Source: CBDBON01 sp965208395 (lineage in GTDB: Bacteria > Chloroflexota > Dehalococcoidia > Lucifugimonadales > CBDBON01). From it: 64,000 nt of DNA. Of this stretch, positions 42,613 to 51,113 are shown piece after piece; the first letter of the stretch is position 1, and each line of letters opens with the position of its first letter. The DNA is taken from NCBI GenBank assembly GCA_965208395.1, contig CBDBON010000003.1, positions 186,001-250,000 of the forward strand, given 5' to 3'. The notes beneath the pieces are model-generated. The model saw only the letters and a program-made list of their open reading frames with translations, was not told the origin of the DNA and ran no database searches. The translations under genes and the position numbers were made by a program.

Positions 42613-45600
42613 ATGGATAATACGAGCAAAGTTCTAGGCGTAGAGCCATCGATGCCGGGTGCCAAGAGCACTCTTGGCTCAGCCTTCCGACACCCTCGAC
42701 AGTCGTTGCCGCGGTTGGTCCTGGGCCTGCTCCTGGCGGTCATCGGCGCAGTGGTCCTGGCGTTTCTGGTCGATCTACGCGGTCTCGTCTCCGCCGCACA
42801 GGTCCTCGTAGGTCGTCCTCTCCTGCTCGCGACGTTGCTTGCGACGTACACGGGCGCCTTCTGGCTGAGGGCGGTCGCATGGCGACGGCTGGCGGCCTCT
42901 CCGGTCAGCACCTATTCCCTGTTCACGGTGCTGCAGGCCGCGCTGCTGATCAACCATCTTCTCCCATTCAAGCTGGGGGAGGTGGCTCGTCCTATCCTGG
43001 CCGCGCGCCGAGGCATGCCCTTTGCTGAGGCGGTGGCGACCACCGGAGTTGCCCGCATTCTCGACCTGTCGGCCCTGATAGTCATAGCCGCAGTCCTGGG
43101 CTCCCTTTTGCCCTTGGACGCGCCCGGCGAAGGGTGGGTGCGACTCCTCGTCGCGCCGGCGGCGCTTGCAACCGCCCTGGCCGCCGGTCTGATAGCGGTA
43201 CGCTCACGATCCATCCAGATCCCGCCAATGGACCCTCTACGATCCCGGATCGACGCCCTGCGGACACAACTCCGGCTGATGTCCGCCCGGCGGCTGATCG
43301 GGGCCGCGGCGTTGACCGCGCCTAGCTGGGTCCTCGAGGCCGGCGTACTGATCGTGGCCGCCAACGTGCTTGGCGCCGAGCTGTCGGTCATGGCTGCGAT
43401 CGCGATCACAGCCTTCACCATCGTGTTTCAGGTCTTTCACGTGACTCCTGGAGGCATCGGAGTCTACGAGGCGAGCATGACTGGAGCTCTCCTCGCCGTT
43501 GGCATGTCGTTCGACGATGCTCTAGCCCTCGCTGTATTCACTCACGGCCTGAAGTTCGCATACTCCTACAGCGTTGGGCTCCTATTCGCCGCTGTTGCGG
43601 CCAAAGGGGCACTCTCCACCAGGTGGACCCTTGCCATGCGGGGCTCCAGTGATGGGACGAGGTCCGCATCCAGGACCGAGATCCTCGCCGCGCGCGCCTG
43701 GAACGTGCTTAACGAGGGCAAGCCGTTCACGCCGGTCTTCACTGTCGGTGTAATCGCCCTGCTGAGTCTGCCTCATATCATGGAGCCTGGCTACTGGCTG
43801 CGCTCGGGAGCCGGGATGCTCGCACTGATCCCTCTGTTCGTCGTCTTCTACCGGTTCGATTTTCCTCTCAAACTGCGGGCGGCGCTGTGGGCATATGTCG
43901 CCCTCTTCCTGGTCGGCTTTCGCTTTATCGACATTGCGGCGCTGTCTCTGATGGTCGGGCTGTACCTCACCTTCACTGTGGTGCTGTGGGGAACAGTCTA
44001 CTACCGCCTCCGCATCGGGACTCCATGGACGAACTTCACACGTTTCTGGCGTCTCGTGCTGGAGAATTCCGACCCGACCAGCGGCAACTTCCTCGAGCAG
44101 GTCCCGAAGGTGGCACTGCTCGTGCTGGCGTTTCAGATGTTGGTGCAGGGCCCGGGATTTGGCGTGGTCCTATCGTTCGAGATATTCGTTCTCGGGATCG
44201 GCGTCACCGCGCTGCTCCTGCACCAGTGGTTCTTCAACTGGCCGCCCGCTCCCGCACTGGTCCCCACGCGCCTTAGAGCCTCGCCCGGCGAACGCCGGTC
44301 ACGCAGGTTTATCGCGATCGTTATAGACGGATGCAGAGTCGACCGGCTTGCCGAAGCGACAACGCCGTTCATCGACCGTCTTCGGAGGGAGGGCGCCGAC
44401 TACACCAATACGGCAACCGTGTACCCCGCCCGGACCGTTACCGGATTCAGCTCGATGCTGACAGGCGCGCCTCCCAAGATTCACGGGATGCGCAGCAACT
44501 TCGTTCCCAGTCTGGGTGTGAAGTGCGAGTCGGTGTTCGACTCTCTAAGGTCTTCGGGACGAAAGGGAAAGCTCGTCGGCATCGCTCATCTCGTCGACGC
44601 CTTTGGCGAGCGTGACGTCGAGACGGTAACGGCGGTGACAGACAACGACGAGATAGACGAAGCGCTGGTCTCCCGCGCCCGACACGTGATGGACAGCGAC
44701 GACCCGGACCTTCTGGTGTTGCAGCTCCTGAGCGTCGACCAGACGGGCCACGCCAGGGGCAGCTACAACGACGAGTATCTCGCCAAGATCGAAGAGAGCG
44801 ACCGCATCATCGAGGAGTTCCTCGGCTGGTGCGGGCGGCGCGGATACCTGCAGGACGCCACGGTGCTGATCACGTCCGACCACGGTCAGGGCATCGGCAT
44901 CGGCGGCCACGGCCACATGAGCCGTTCCGAGACGTACGTGCCGTGCATCCTGTGGGGCAGGGGTGTTGAGCTTTCGGGTCCGATCGACGAGCCGCGGTCG
45001 GTCATGGATGTGGCCCCAACGATTGCCTACTATCTCGGCGTTCAGCCCCCTGGAGGATCGGTTGGACAGGTGCTCGGAGTGGCGGAAAGAGGGACGATGT
45101 CGAGACCCGTGGCGGTTGTGGTTCCGGCCCACAATGAGGCCGAGAATCTGTCTTCCACGCTGGCGGAGATACCCCGGAGTCGCGTACCGGACCTGAGGGT
45201 CGTCGTCGTGGACGACGGCTCCACGGACGGCTCCGCGGAGGTCGCGAGGCGATGCGGCGCGGACGTGGTATTGCGCCATGAATGCAACCGCGGCCTGGGC
45301 GCCGCCCTGCGTACAGGTCTAGCCGCCGCGCGTGAAATGGACGCACGGGCTGCGGTCTACGTGGACGCCGACGGCGAGTATCCGCCGGCCCAGATTCCCG
45401 ATCTGCTGGCCCCCATCGAGGCCGGCGAGGCCGACTATGTTCTCGGCTCGCGCTATCTCGGCTCGCGCGACGGTCAGACCCTGCCACGATTCATCGCCAA
45501 CAAGCTGTTCACGGCGATGCTGTGCGTCGCCTCCGGCCGCCTGATCAGCGACGGTCAGACCGGCTTCCGGGCATTCTCGCGGCGCGCTCTCGAATGCGCC

Positions 45601-45780
45601 GAGATTATCCACGACTACAACTATGCGCAGGTTCTGACCCTCGACCTGCTCAAGAAGGGGATGAGACTGCGCGAGGTGCCGATCCACTACAGGCGTCGCA
45701 CGAACGGGAGCTCTTTCATAGGTCCTCACTACCTGTGGCGCGTGCCTCTCGCGATGGTTAAGGAGATGCTGAGCACGTGA
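42613..45780 (+). CDS. fusion of flippase-like LPG_synthase_TM domain, alkaline-phosphatase-superfamily phosphodiesterase and GT2 polyprenyl-phosphate glycosyltransferase
   Basis: A 1055-residue protein with four parts. Residues ~30-335 are a multi-helix domain of the lysylphosphatidylglycerol-synthase TM/AglD-like family (PFKLGEVARPILAARRGM; VTPGGIGVYEASM). Residues ~365-560 hold further membrane helices. Residues ~565-820 are a type I phosphodiesterase/nucleotide-pyrophosphatase-like domain: metal Asp572 in VIDGCRVD, probable nucleophile Thr608 in YPARTVTGF, DQTGH, TSDHGQG and GHGHMSR. Residues ~829-1055 are a dolichol-phosphate-mannose-synthase-like GT2 (VVVPAHNEAENL, VDDGSTDGS, YVDADGEYPP, DGQTGFRAFSRRAL). 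No membrane helix separates the last two domains, so both should face the same side. Met829, with GAGGG upstream, could also start a free GT2 of 227 residues. Confidence 0.85.
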   Translation: MDNTSKVLGVEPSMPGAKSTLGSAFRHPRQSLPRLVLGLLLAVIGAVVLAFLVDLRGLVSAAQVLVGRPLLLATLLATYTGAFWLRAVAWRRLAASPVSTYSLFTVLQAALLINHLLPFKLGEVARPILAARRGMPFAEAVATTGVARILDLSALIVIAAVLGSLLPLDAPGEGWVRLLVAPAALATALAAGLIAVRSRSIQIPPMDPLRSRIDALRTQLRLMSARRLIGAAALTAPSWVLEAGVLIVAANVLGAELSVMAAIAITAFTIVFQVFHVTPGGIGVYEASMTGALLAVGMSFDDALALAVFTHGLKFAYSYSVGLLFAAVAAKGALSTRWTLAMRGSSDGTRSASRTEILAARAWNVLNEGKPFTPVFTVGVIALLSLPHIMEPGYWLRSGAGMLALIPLFVVFYRFDFPLKLRAALWAYVALFLVGFRFIDIAALSLMVGLYLTFTVVLWGTVYYRLRIGTPWTNFTRFWRLVLENSDPTSGNFLEQVPKVALLVLAFQMLVQGPGFGVVLSFEIFVLGIGVTALLLHQWFFNWPPAPALVPTRLRASPGERRSRRFIAIVIDGCRVDRLAEATTPFIDRLRREGADYTNTATVYPARTVTGFSSMLTGAPPKIHGMRSNFVPSLGVKCESVFDSLRSSGRKGKLVGIAHLVDAFGERDVETVTAVTDNDEIDEALVSRARHVMDSDDPDLLVLQLLSVDQTGHARGSYNDEYLAKIEESDRIIEEFLGWCGRRGYLQDATVLITSDHGQGIGIGGHGHMSRSETYVPCILWGRGVELSGPIDEPRSVMDVAPTIAYYLGVQPPGGSVGQVLGVAERGTMSRPVAVVVPAHNEAENLSSTLAEIPRSRVPDLRVVVVDDGSTDGSAEVARRCGADVVLRHECNRGLGAALRTGLAAAREMDARAAVYVDADGEYPPAQIPDLLAPIEAGEADYVLGSRYLGSRDGQTLPRFIANKLFTAMLCVASGRLISDGQTGFRAFSRRALECAEIIHDYNYAQVLTLDLLKKGMRLREVPIHYRRRTNGSSFIGPHYLWRVPLAMVKEMLST

Positions 45781-45835
45781 CTAACGGGATGAATCGAAAT
45801 CGGACCGGACGAATGTTAAACGGAGGTATGTAGCA

Positions 45836-48076
45836 GTGCGAATCGCTACTGGTGAATGGAAGATACGGGGACTGGTCCTGCTTACCCTTGCCGGCCTGGC
45901 GGTACTACTCCTGCTGTCGATGGGATGCGGAGACGATGACGGAGAGGACCGCCCAACGGTCCAGGTTATTGGAAGCGGGGGTACAGGTACCGGCACCGGC
46001 ACTGGAACAGGCACGGGCACGGGTACCGGCACAGGTACAGGTACGGGCACCGGCACAGGTACAGGTACAGGTACGGGCACCGGCACAGGTACAGGTACAG
46101 GTACAGGTACGGGCACCGGCACAGGTACAGGTACAGGTACAGGCACGGGCACTGGCACAGGCACGGGCACCGGCACTGGCACAGGCACGGGTACGGGTAC
46201 CGGCACAGGTATGGCAGCGGTATCGGCCGGCGGCGAGCATTACACGCCCGTGAGCGACGTTGCTCCCCACGCCAATCTTGCCCTAGATATGCGCGACATC
46301 GCTGCGCTACTCAACGCCGCCAAGAGCGGCGATACCGTGGACTATTCGGCCATCACCGACATCTACGAGAACGGCAGATATGCCGACGGCCGTACGCTGG
46401 AAGGTTATGCCACCAGCGACTCGGTGCTAGCGGAGTTCCCGGCCGACATCGACCTGGATGCCAACGTGCGGGCCGGGCTGACCGGCAGCTGGGCCGGTCG
46501 GCAGGTGGACGACCTGGTGCGCCGGCAGATCATCAACAAGAGCCTCCAGGCCATCATCTTCGGCAAGGTCCAGCAGGAACTGTCGTCGGCTCGGGCGCAG
46601 ATGGAGGCAGGCAACCTGGACGATGCCTCCGGCGCACCCCATAAAGTGGACGAGGGCTGGGCCTTCTACGTCGGCGCTGCCGACGATGAAGGCAACCGGA
46701 CGTACTCCATTGCCAATACGGCCCGCAGCCGGGCTGGAAACTTCGACCTGCATGGCACGGTGGATCCGCCGATACGGCGGGCGATGTCGGACGCTCTGGA
46801 GGCCTCCCGCGGCGGAGACCTGGAAGCCTTTGACACCGCCGCCGCCGAAGTCCGCGGCGGGCTCAACACTATCTTCCACCTGGCCACGGTGCGGTACACC
46901 AGGGTGTCCACGCGGGACACGAACGAGAGCAACCGGGCGCAGCATCTGGCGGAGGCTTGGGCGTTCTACCAGTCGATCTCGCCCATCGTCCGGACCGTTG
47001 ACCCCGGCGCAGATCAGATGGCGCTGAATCTCTTCACCCAGGACCCAGCCAACCCGGTGTCCCCGGCGTCGGCCAACGCACTGTTGACCGCACTGAACGC
47101 GCCTGCAGTGCGTGCCGCGTTGGGCCTGCCGGCCCGGATCGATTTCTACCTTCCGGTGAGCGATGTGGAGCCCCACGCCGCCCTCGCGCTGGATATGCGC
47201 GACATCGCCGGGCTGCTCAACGCCGCCCGCAGCGGTGATACCGTGGACTACGCGACCATCACCGACATCTACGAGAATGGCAGACATGCCGGTGGCCGTA
47301 CGCTGGAAGGTTATGCCACCAGCGACTCGGTGCTGGCAGAATTCCCGGCCGGCATCGACCTGGACGCTAACGTGCGGGCCGGTCTGACCGGGAACTGGGC
47401 TGGTCGACAGGTGGACGACCTAGTGCGCCGACAGATCATCAACAAGAGCCTCCAGGCCATCATCTACGGCAAGGTGCTGCAGGAGCTGTCCTCGGCTCGG
47501 GCGCAGATGGAGGCCGGCAACCTGGACGATGCCTCCGGCGCGCCGCACAAAGTAGACGAAGCTTGGGCCTTTTATGTCGGCACGGCGAACCCGCAAGGGG
47601 ACCGCAGTTACTCCATAGCTGCCACCGCCCGCAGCAGGGAAGGCAACTTCAAGCTGACGCCCAATGTCTCTCTCCCCCTGGAGCGGGCGCTGTCCGACGC
47701 TCTGGAAGCGTCCCGCGCGGGAGACATGGCAGCCTTTGACGCGGCGGCGTCCGAGGCGAAGGCGCGCCTCAACACGATCTTCTACCTAGCGACCCTGCGC
47801 TACGCTTACGTGTCTTCCACTGATGAGGACGAAAGCAATCGGGCGCAGCACCTGGCGGAAGCCTGGGCCTTCTTCCAGCCAATCGCTCCCACCGTCTCTT
47901 CGGCTTCCCAGTCGATTGCTGACGCTATCAACGACATCTTCACCCAGGACCCGTCACAAGCCGTGTCCGACTCCGACGTGGATGCGGTGTACACGGGACT
48001 CAACACGGCGGAAGTGATCTCGGCGCTTGGCATCCCGGCCGACGTTCGGGTGACGTCGCCGGCCCAACTGCGTTAG
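45836..48076 (+). CDS. lipoprotein with (Gly-Thr)38 linker and two tandem FEA1-like iron-assimilation domains
   Basis: It starts at GTG with GGAGG 10 nt upstream. A signal peptide ends in the lipobox LSMGC (Cys31), followed by an acidic DDDGED. Residues 49-124 are 38 uninterrupted Gly-Thr dipeptides. Two domains of about 302 residues follow (136-437 and 438-746), very similar to each other; each begins with Y-x-PVSDV-x-PHA and contains ITDIYENGR, LEGYATSDSVLAEFP, RRQIINKSLQAII and RAQHLAEAWAF. They resemble the algal low-iron-inducible periplasmic protein FEA1 (Fea1 domain), an assignment from memory that is supported by the adjacent ferric-iron binding protein. The Thr-rich stalk is a plausible O-glycosylation target. 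Confidence 0.7.
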   Translation: MRIATGEWKIRGLVLLTLAGLAVLLLLSMGCGDDDGEDRPTVQVIGSGGTGTGTGTGTGTGTGTGTGTGTGTGTGTGTGTGTGTGTGTGTGTGTGTGTGTGTGTGTGTGTGTGTGTGTGTGTGTGMAAVSAGGEHYTPVSDVAPHANLALDMRDIAALLNAAKSGDTVDYSAITDIYENGRYADGRTLEGYATSDSVLAEFPADIDLDANVRAGLTGSWAGRQVDDLVRRQIINKSLQAIIFGKVQQELSSARAQMEAGNLDDASGAPHKVDEGWAFYVGAADDEGNRTYSIANTARSRAGNFDLHGTVDPPIRRAMSDALEASRGGDLEAFDTAAAEVRGGLNTIFHLATVRYTRVSTRDTNESNRAQHLAEAWAFYQSISPIVRTVDPGADQMALNLFTQDPANPVSPASANALLTALNAPAVRAALGLPARIDFYLPVSDVEPHAALALDMRDIAGLLNAARSGDTVDYATITDIYENGRHAGGRTLEGYATSDSVLAEFPAGIDLDANVRAGLTGNWAGRQVDDLVRRQIINKSLQAIIYGKVLQELSSARAQMEAGNLDDASGAPHKVDEAWAFYVGTANPQGDRSYSIAATARSREGNFKLTPNVSLPLERALSDALEASRAGDMAAFDAAASEAKARLNTIFYLATLRYAYVSSTDEDESNRAQHLAEAWAFFQPIAPTVSSASQSIADAINDIFTQDPSQAVSDSDVDAVYTGLNTAEVISALGIPADVRVTSPAQLR
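45980..46207 (+). repeat. hexanucleotide microsatellite GGNACN x38 encoding the Gly-Thr linker
   Basis: 228 bp of uninterrupted six-base units, translating to 38 Gly-Thr pairs. Third bases vary (GGT/GGC; ACA/ACC/ACG) and form higher-order blocks such as GGTACAGGTACAGG repeated at intervals. The pattern suggests expansion by block duplication with the amino-acid repeat maintained. Confidence 0.9.
46241..48052 (+). repeat. tandem 906-bp duplication inside the FEA1-like lipoprotein gene
   Basis: Copy 1 starts at 46241 and copy 2 at 47147. Long stretches are nearly identical at the DNA level, for example around 46400-46600 versus 47306-47506. The duplication is in frame and produces two domains of equal length. 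Confidence 0.8.
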
Positions 48077-48106
48077 AGGAAGGGCCTCGGACGGGAGAGA
48101 ACGGAA

Positions 48107-49141
48107 ATGAATCGATCCGGACACTGGAAGACGAATACGACTATCCTGGCCGCCGTCGCCCTGCTGGCGCTGGCGGCGGCGGGGCTGACCGCCTGCGGCG
48201 GCGGTGACGACACGCTCACCGTCTACTCCGGGCGCACCCAGAGTCTCGTCCATCCCCTGCTCGAGGCCTTCTCAGAGGAGACGGGCATAGACGTGCGGGT
48301 CAAGTATGCCAGCAGCGCCGCGATCGCGGCGACCATCCTGGAGGAGGGCGACAACACGCCGGCCGACGTCGTCTTCCTCCAGGACCCAGGATCGCTCGGC
48401 GCCCTTTCCGCGAACGGAGCGCTCGCGGAGCTTCCGAGCGAGCTGCTGTCCGAGGTGGACCCGCGGTTCCGGTCGCCCAAGGGCGAGTGGGTGGGCACTT
48501 CCGGCCGGGCCCGCACAATCATCTACAACACCTCGGCGATCGACCCGGCGACGGATCTTCCAGACTCCATCCTCGACTTCACCGACCTGGCATGGAAGGG
48601 CCGCGTGGGCTGGGCGCCGCCGAACGGCTCTTTCCAGGCGTTCGTCACGGCGCTGCGCGTTCACTTGGGAAATGACGTGGCGCGCAGATGGCTCGAAGGG
48701 ATGAAGGCCAACGACGCCCAAGCCTACTCGAGTAACATTACCACCGTCCTGGCGGCCGCGCGGGGCGAGATCGACGTCGGCTTCGTCAATCACTACTATC
48801 TCGCCCGCTTCCTCGAGGAGCATGGGTCCGGTTTCGGCGCGCGGAATCACTTCCTTGGCAACGGCGATGTCGGGGCGCTGGTGCTCGTCGCCGGCGCCGG
48901 AATACTCAAGGCGACGGACAACGATGACACGGCTGAGCAGTTCATCCAGTTCCTGCTGTCGGCACCGTCGCAGCGCTACTTCGCAAGCGAGACGAAGGAG
49001 TTCCCGCTGGCCGCCGGGGTCGAGCCGGAAGGCGATGTGCCGAGTCTCGAATCGCTCGATCCGCCCGACGTGGACCTCGGGAGCCTCAGCGACCTGCAGG
49101 GCACGCTGTCTCTGCTGCGCGACACCGGCATCCTGCCGTGA
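48107..49141 (+). CDS. fbpA: ferric-iron ABC transporter substrate-binding lipoprotein (FbpA/FutA-like)
   Basis: A 344-residue lipoprotein (lipobox ending at Cys30) of the type II periplasmic-binding fold. LTVYSGRTQSLVHPLLEAF and NTPADVVFLQDPGSL match iron(III)-binding proteins. The tandem tyrosines Tyr230-Tyr231 in FVNHYYLARF are the family's Fe3+ ligands. It would deliver iron to the FbpB/FbpC-type transporter encoded convergently at 51834-54525. It lies 30 bp after the FEA1-like gene and its stop overlaps the start of the GT-C gene (GTGA), so all are probably one transcript. Confidence 0.88.
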   Translation: MNRSGHWKTNTTILAAVALLALAAAGLTACGGGDDTLTVYSGRTQSLVHPLLEAFSEETGIDVRVKYASSAAIAATILEEGDNTPADVVFLQDPGSLGALSANGALAELPSELLSEVDPRFRSPKGEWVGTSGRARTIIYNTSAIDPATDLPDSILDFTDLAWKGRVGWAPPNGSFQAFVTALRVHLGNDVARRWLEGMKANDAQAYSSNITTVLAAARGEIDVGFVNHYYLARFLEEHGSGFGARNHFLGNGDVGALVLVAGAGILKATDNDDTAEQFIQFLLSAPSQRYFASETKEFPLAAGVEPEGDVPSLESLDPPDVDLGSLSDLQGTLSLLRDTGILP

Positions 49142-50565
49142 CCGCCCGGTTTGAAGCGGCTGCCAGAGAGCGGGGACTCCTGCTCGCGTCGGTCGCGCTC
49201 GTCCTGCTGTTGACGGCGGCCTACGCATTTTCGGCCGGCATACGGGCCTCGCGCGGCGCGGCGATCACCGGCGACGAGCCGTTCTATCTCCTGACGACCC
49301 AGAGCATCCTTCAGGACCGGGACCTCGATCTGCGCAACCAGTACGAGGCGAGGTCGTACGAACGGTTCTTCGACCATCCCGACGGTCTCTGGAGGCAGTC
49401 GGCGCCCACTGACGGCGGCAGGCTCCTGAGCCCGCACAATCCGGGGTTGTCCGTACTCGTCATACCGGGCTACGTCTTTGGTGGTCTCGCGGGCGTGCAC
49501 GCTCAGCTCATGGTGATAGCGGCGGCGACGATGACCCTCGCGTTCGTCCTGGCAGACCGGCTCACGGGGCGCCGCGCTATAAGCTGGATTGCGACGCTCG
49601 GAGTGGGCCTCACGGCCGTCCCGTTCATATACTCAACGGAGATCTACCCCGAGTTCCCGGCAGCGGCTGCGCTCCTCGTCTCCCTGATAGTGGTCGCGCG
49701 GCACGGGCGGTTGACTTCGATGGACGCCCTCTGGACCGCGTGCGCCCTGTCGGCGCTCTGCTGGCTCGGGGTGAAGTATGCGCCACTGGCCCTCCTGGTG
49801 TCGACCTACTTCCTGCTCCGGTCCGGTGTCCGAGGCCGACTCACCCTCCTCGGCCTCGGCATCGGCTCGGCAGCTGTGTACGCCTGGTTCCACATGACCA
49901 CCTTCGACGGGCTGACGCCGTACGGCGTCGGAGTCGTCCACGCGGGCTTCTCGACCCCGGAGCTCATCGGCAGCCACCTGGAGGTCGGCGACCGCTTCTA
50001 CAGACTGTGGGGGCTGTTCGTGGACCGCAGGTTCGGCGTCGGACGTTGGGCCCCCGTGCTGATCCCGGCCCTGCCGGGGCTGGTTCTCATGGCAAGGGAC
50101 CGGGGACCGTGCGGGCTCGTCCTCGGGCTGATAGCGACCCAACTGATGATAGCGGCCTTCGCGGCCATGACGATGATGGGCTGGTGGTTCCCAGGGCGGA
50201 CGCTGATGGTGGTGCTGCCGCTGTTCGCGCTGCCCTTAGCTCTGCTGGCGGTGCAGCTCCCACCATGGTCCAGAGCCGCGATGGCTACGCTTGGCCTGTA
50301 CAGCGCGGCAGTCACTGCGGGTCTGGCCCATGCGGGCCGCGCCGGAGAGGTGACCATCGCCGTCGACCCGTTCGACATGGACTTCCCGCTGTTTCAATGG
50401 ATGGCCTGGCTCTTCCCTGACTACACCTCCTGGACGCTGGAGACGTGGGCGCTGACCGTCTTCTGGCTCGCCCTCGCAGGCGCGTCGGTCCTTGCGGTCA
50501 TGCGCCCCGGAGAGATCAGGGTCGTGCCGTCCAATCCGGTGATCGGGCGAGAAGTCCCTGGCTAG
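49138..50565 (+). CDS. GT-C family glycosyltransferase (ArnT/PMT-like, GT39-type membrane protein)
   Basis: A 475-residue membrane protein with about 10-12 helices. Directly after helix 1 comes the GT-C acidic motif ITGDEPFYLLTTQSIL (Asp46, Glu47), typical of enzymes that use polyprenyl-phosphate sugars as donors, including protein O-mannosyltransferases and ArnT. TEIYPEFPAAAALL is a second family-like segment. It starts at GTG overlapping the fbpA stop. A GT2 of the polyprenyl-phosphate-sugar synthase type and a Thr-repeat lipoprotein are encoded in the same operon. O-glycosylation of the lipoprotein stalk is therefore the simplest inference. Sugar and acceptor are unproven. Confidence 0.75.
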   Translation: MTARFEAAARERGLLLASVALVLLLTAAYAFSAGIRASRGAAITGDEPFYLLTTQSILQDRDLDLRNQYEARSYERFFDHPDGLWRQSAPTDGGRLLSPHNPGLSVLVIPGYVFGGLAGVHAQLMVIAAATMTLAFVLADRLTGRRAISWIATLGVGLTAVPFIYSTEIYPEFPAAAALLVSLIVVARHGRLTSMDALWTACALSALCWLGVKYAPLALLVSTYFLLRSGVRGRLTLLGLGIGSAAVYAWFHMTTFDGLTPYGVGVVHAGFSTPELIGSHLEVGDRFYRLWGLFVDRRFGVGRWAPVLIPALPGLVLMARDRGPCGLVLGLIATQLMIAAFAAMTMMGWWFPGRTLMVVLPLFALPLALLAVQLPPWSRAAMATLGLYSAAVTAGLAHAGRAGEVTIAVDPFDMDFPLFQWMAWLFPDYTSWTLETWALTVFWLALAGASVLAVMRPGEIRVVPSNPVIGREVPG

Positions 50566-50594
50566 CAACAGGAATTTACGGGAGGAGTTGTAAG

Positions 50595-51113
50595 ATGGAA
50601 CGAGCTTCAGTAAAGCGTCTGTACAGGGACAGGTCGTCCCATGAGACGATCATGCTCATGGAGACAGTGACGAGCGGGCAGAAGATCAGGGTGACCGTCC
50701 CGTTGGCCAACGCGGGCGTCCTGGCCCTCGAGGCGCATGGCGTGAACGACCGTTGCCCGCTCTACGGCTTCTTCTCGGAGTGCGTAAGGGAGCTGGGAGG
50801 CGCCTTCCGATCCGTCGTCGTCACCGGTGACGAGTCGCAGGACGTCAGATGCGCCATATCTCTGTGCGCCGGCGGACGCACGACCTGGATAAGCGCGGAC
50901 GTCGTGGAGCTGGTGGCGTTCGCCCTCCACGTGCGGATTCCCATATATGTCGACAGGACGGGGACCTTCGGAAGCGGGTGCGCCGGCTCTGACCGCCGGG
51001 AGCCTGAGATCCCCACCGTGTTCGTGGACGCTATATCGGACATCCTCTCGTCCGAAGCGCGGGTCGACCCACCCTCCGGAGGCAGGGAAGACCGGACGGA
51101 CGAGACCCGATGA
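50595..51113 (+). CDS. bifunctional nuclease (DUF151/BFN)-like protein
   Basis: A 172-residue soluble protein. The region from VTVPLANAGVLALEAHGV to WISADVVELVAFALHVRIPIYVDR follows the DUF151 plan (a segment like LPIWIG-x-EA-x-A, then the RPSDAIALALR-like helix and VPIFV strand). However, the hallmark RPSD motif reads SADVVEL, so catalysis is uncertain. The ATG has GGGAGGAG upstream. It sits between the GT-C gene and a membrane-protein gene whose start overlaps its stop (ATGA). Its role in the operon is unknown. Confidence 0.5.
   Translation: MERASVKRLYRDRSSHETIMLMETVTSGQKIRVTVPLANAGVLALEAHGVNDRCPLYGFFSECVRELGGAFRSVVVTGDESQDVRCAISLCAGGRTTWISADVVELVAFALHVRIPIYVDRTGTFGSGCAGSDRREPEIPTVFVDAISDILSSEARVDPPSGGREDRTDETR

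Noticed and set aside
45781..46206. Minus-strand frame encoding long Pro-Val repeats
   Set aside because: It is simply the reverse complement of the Gly-Thr microsatellite and has no credible start or continuation.
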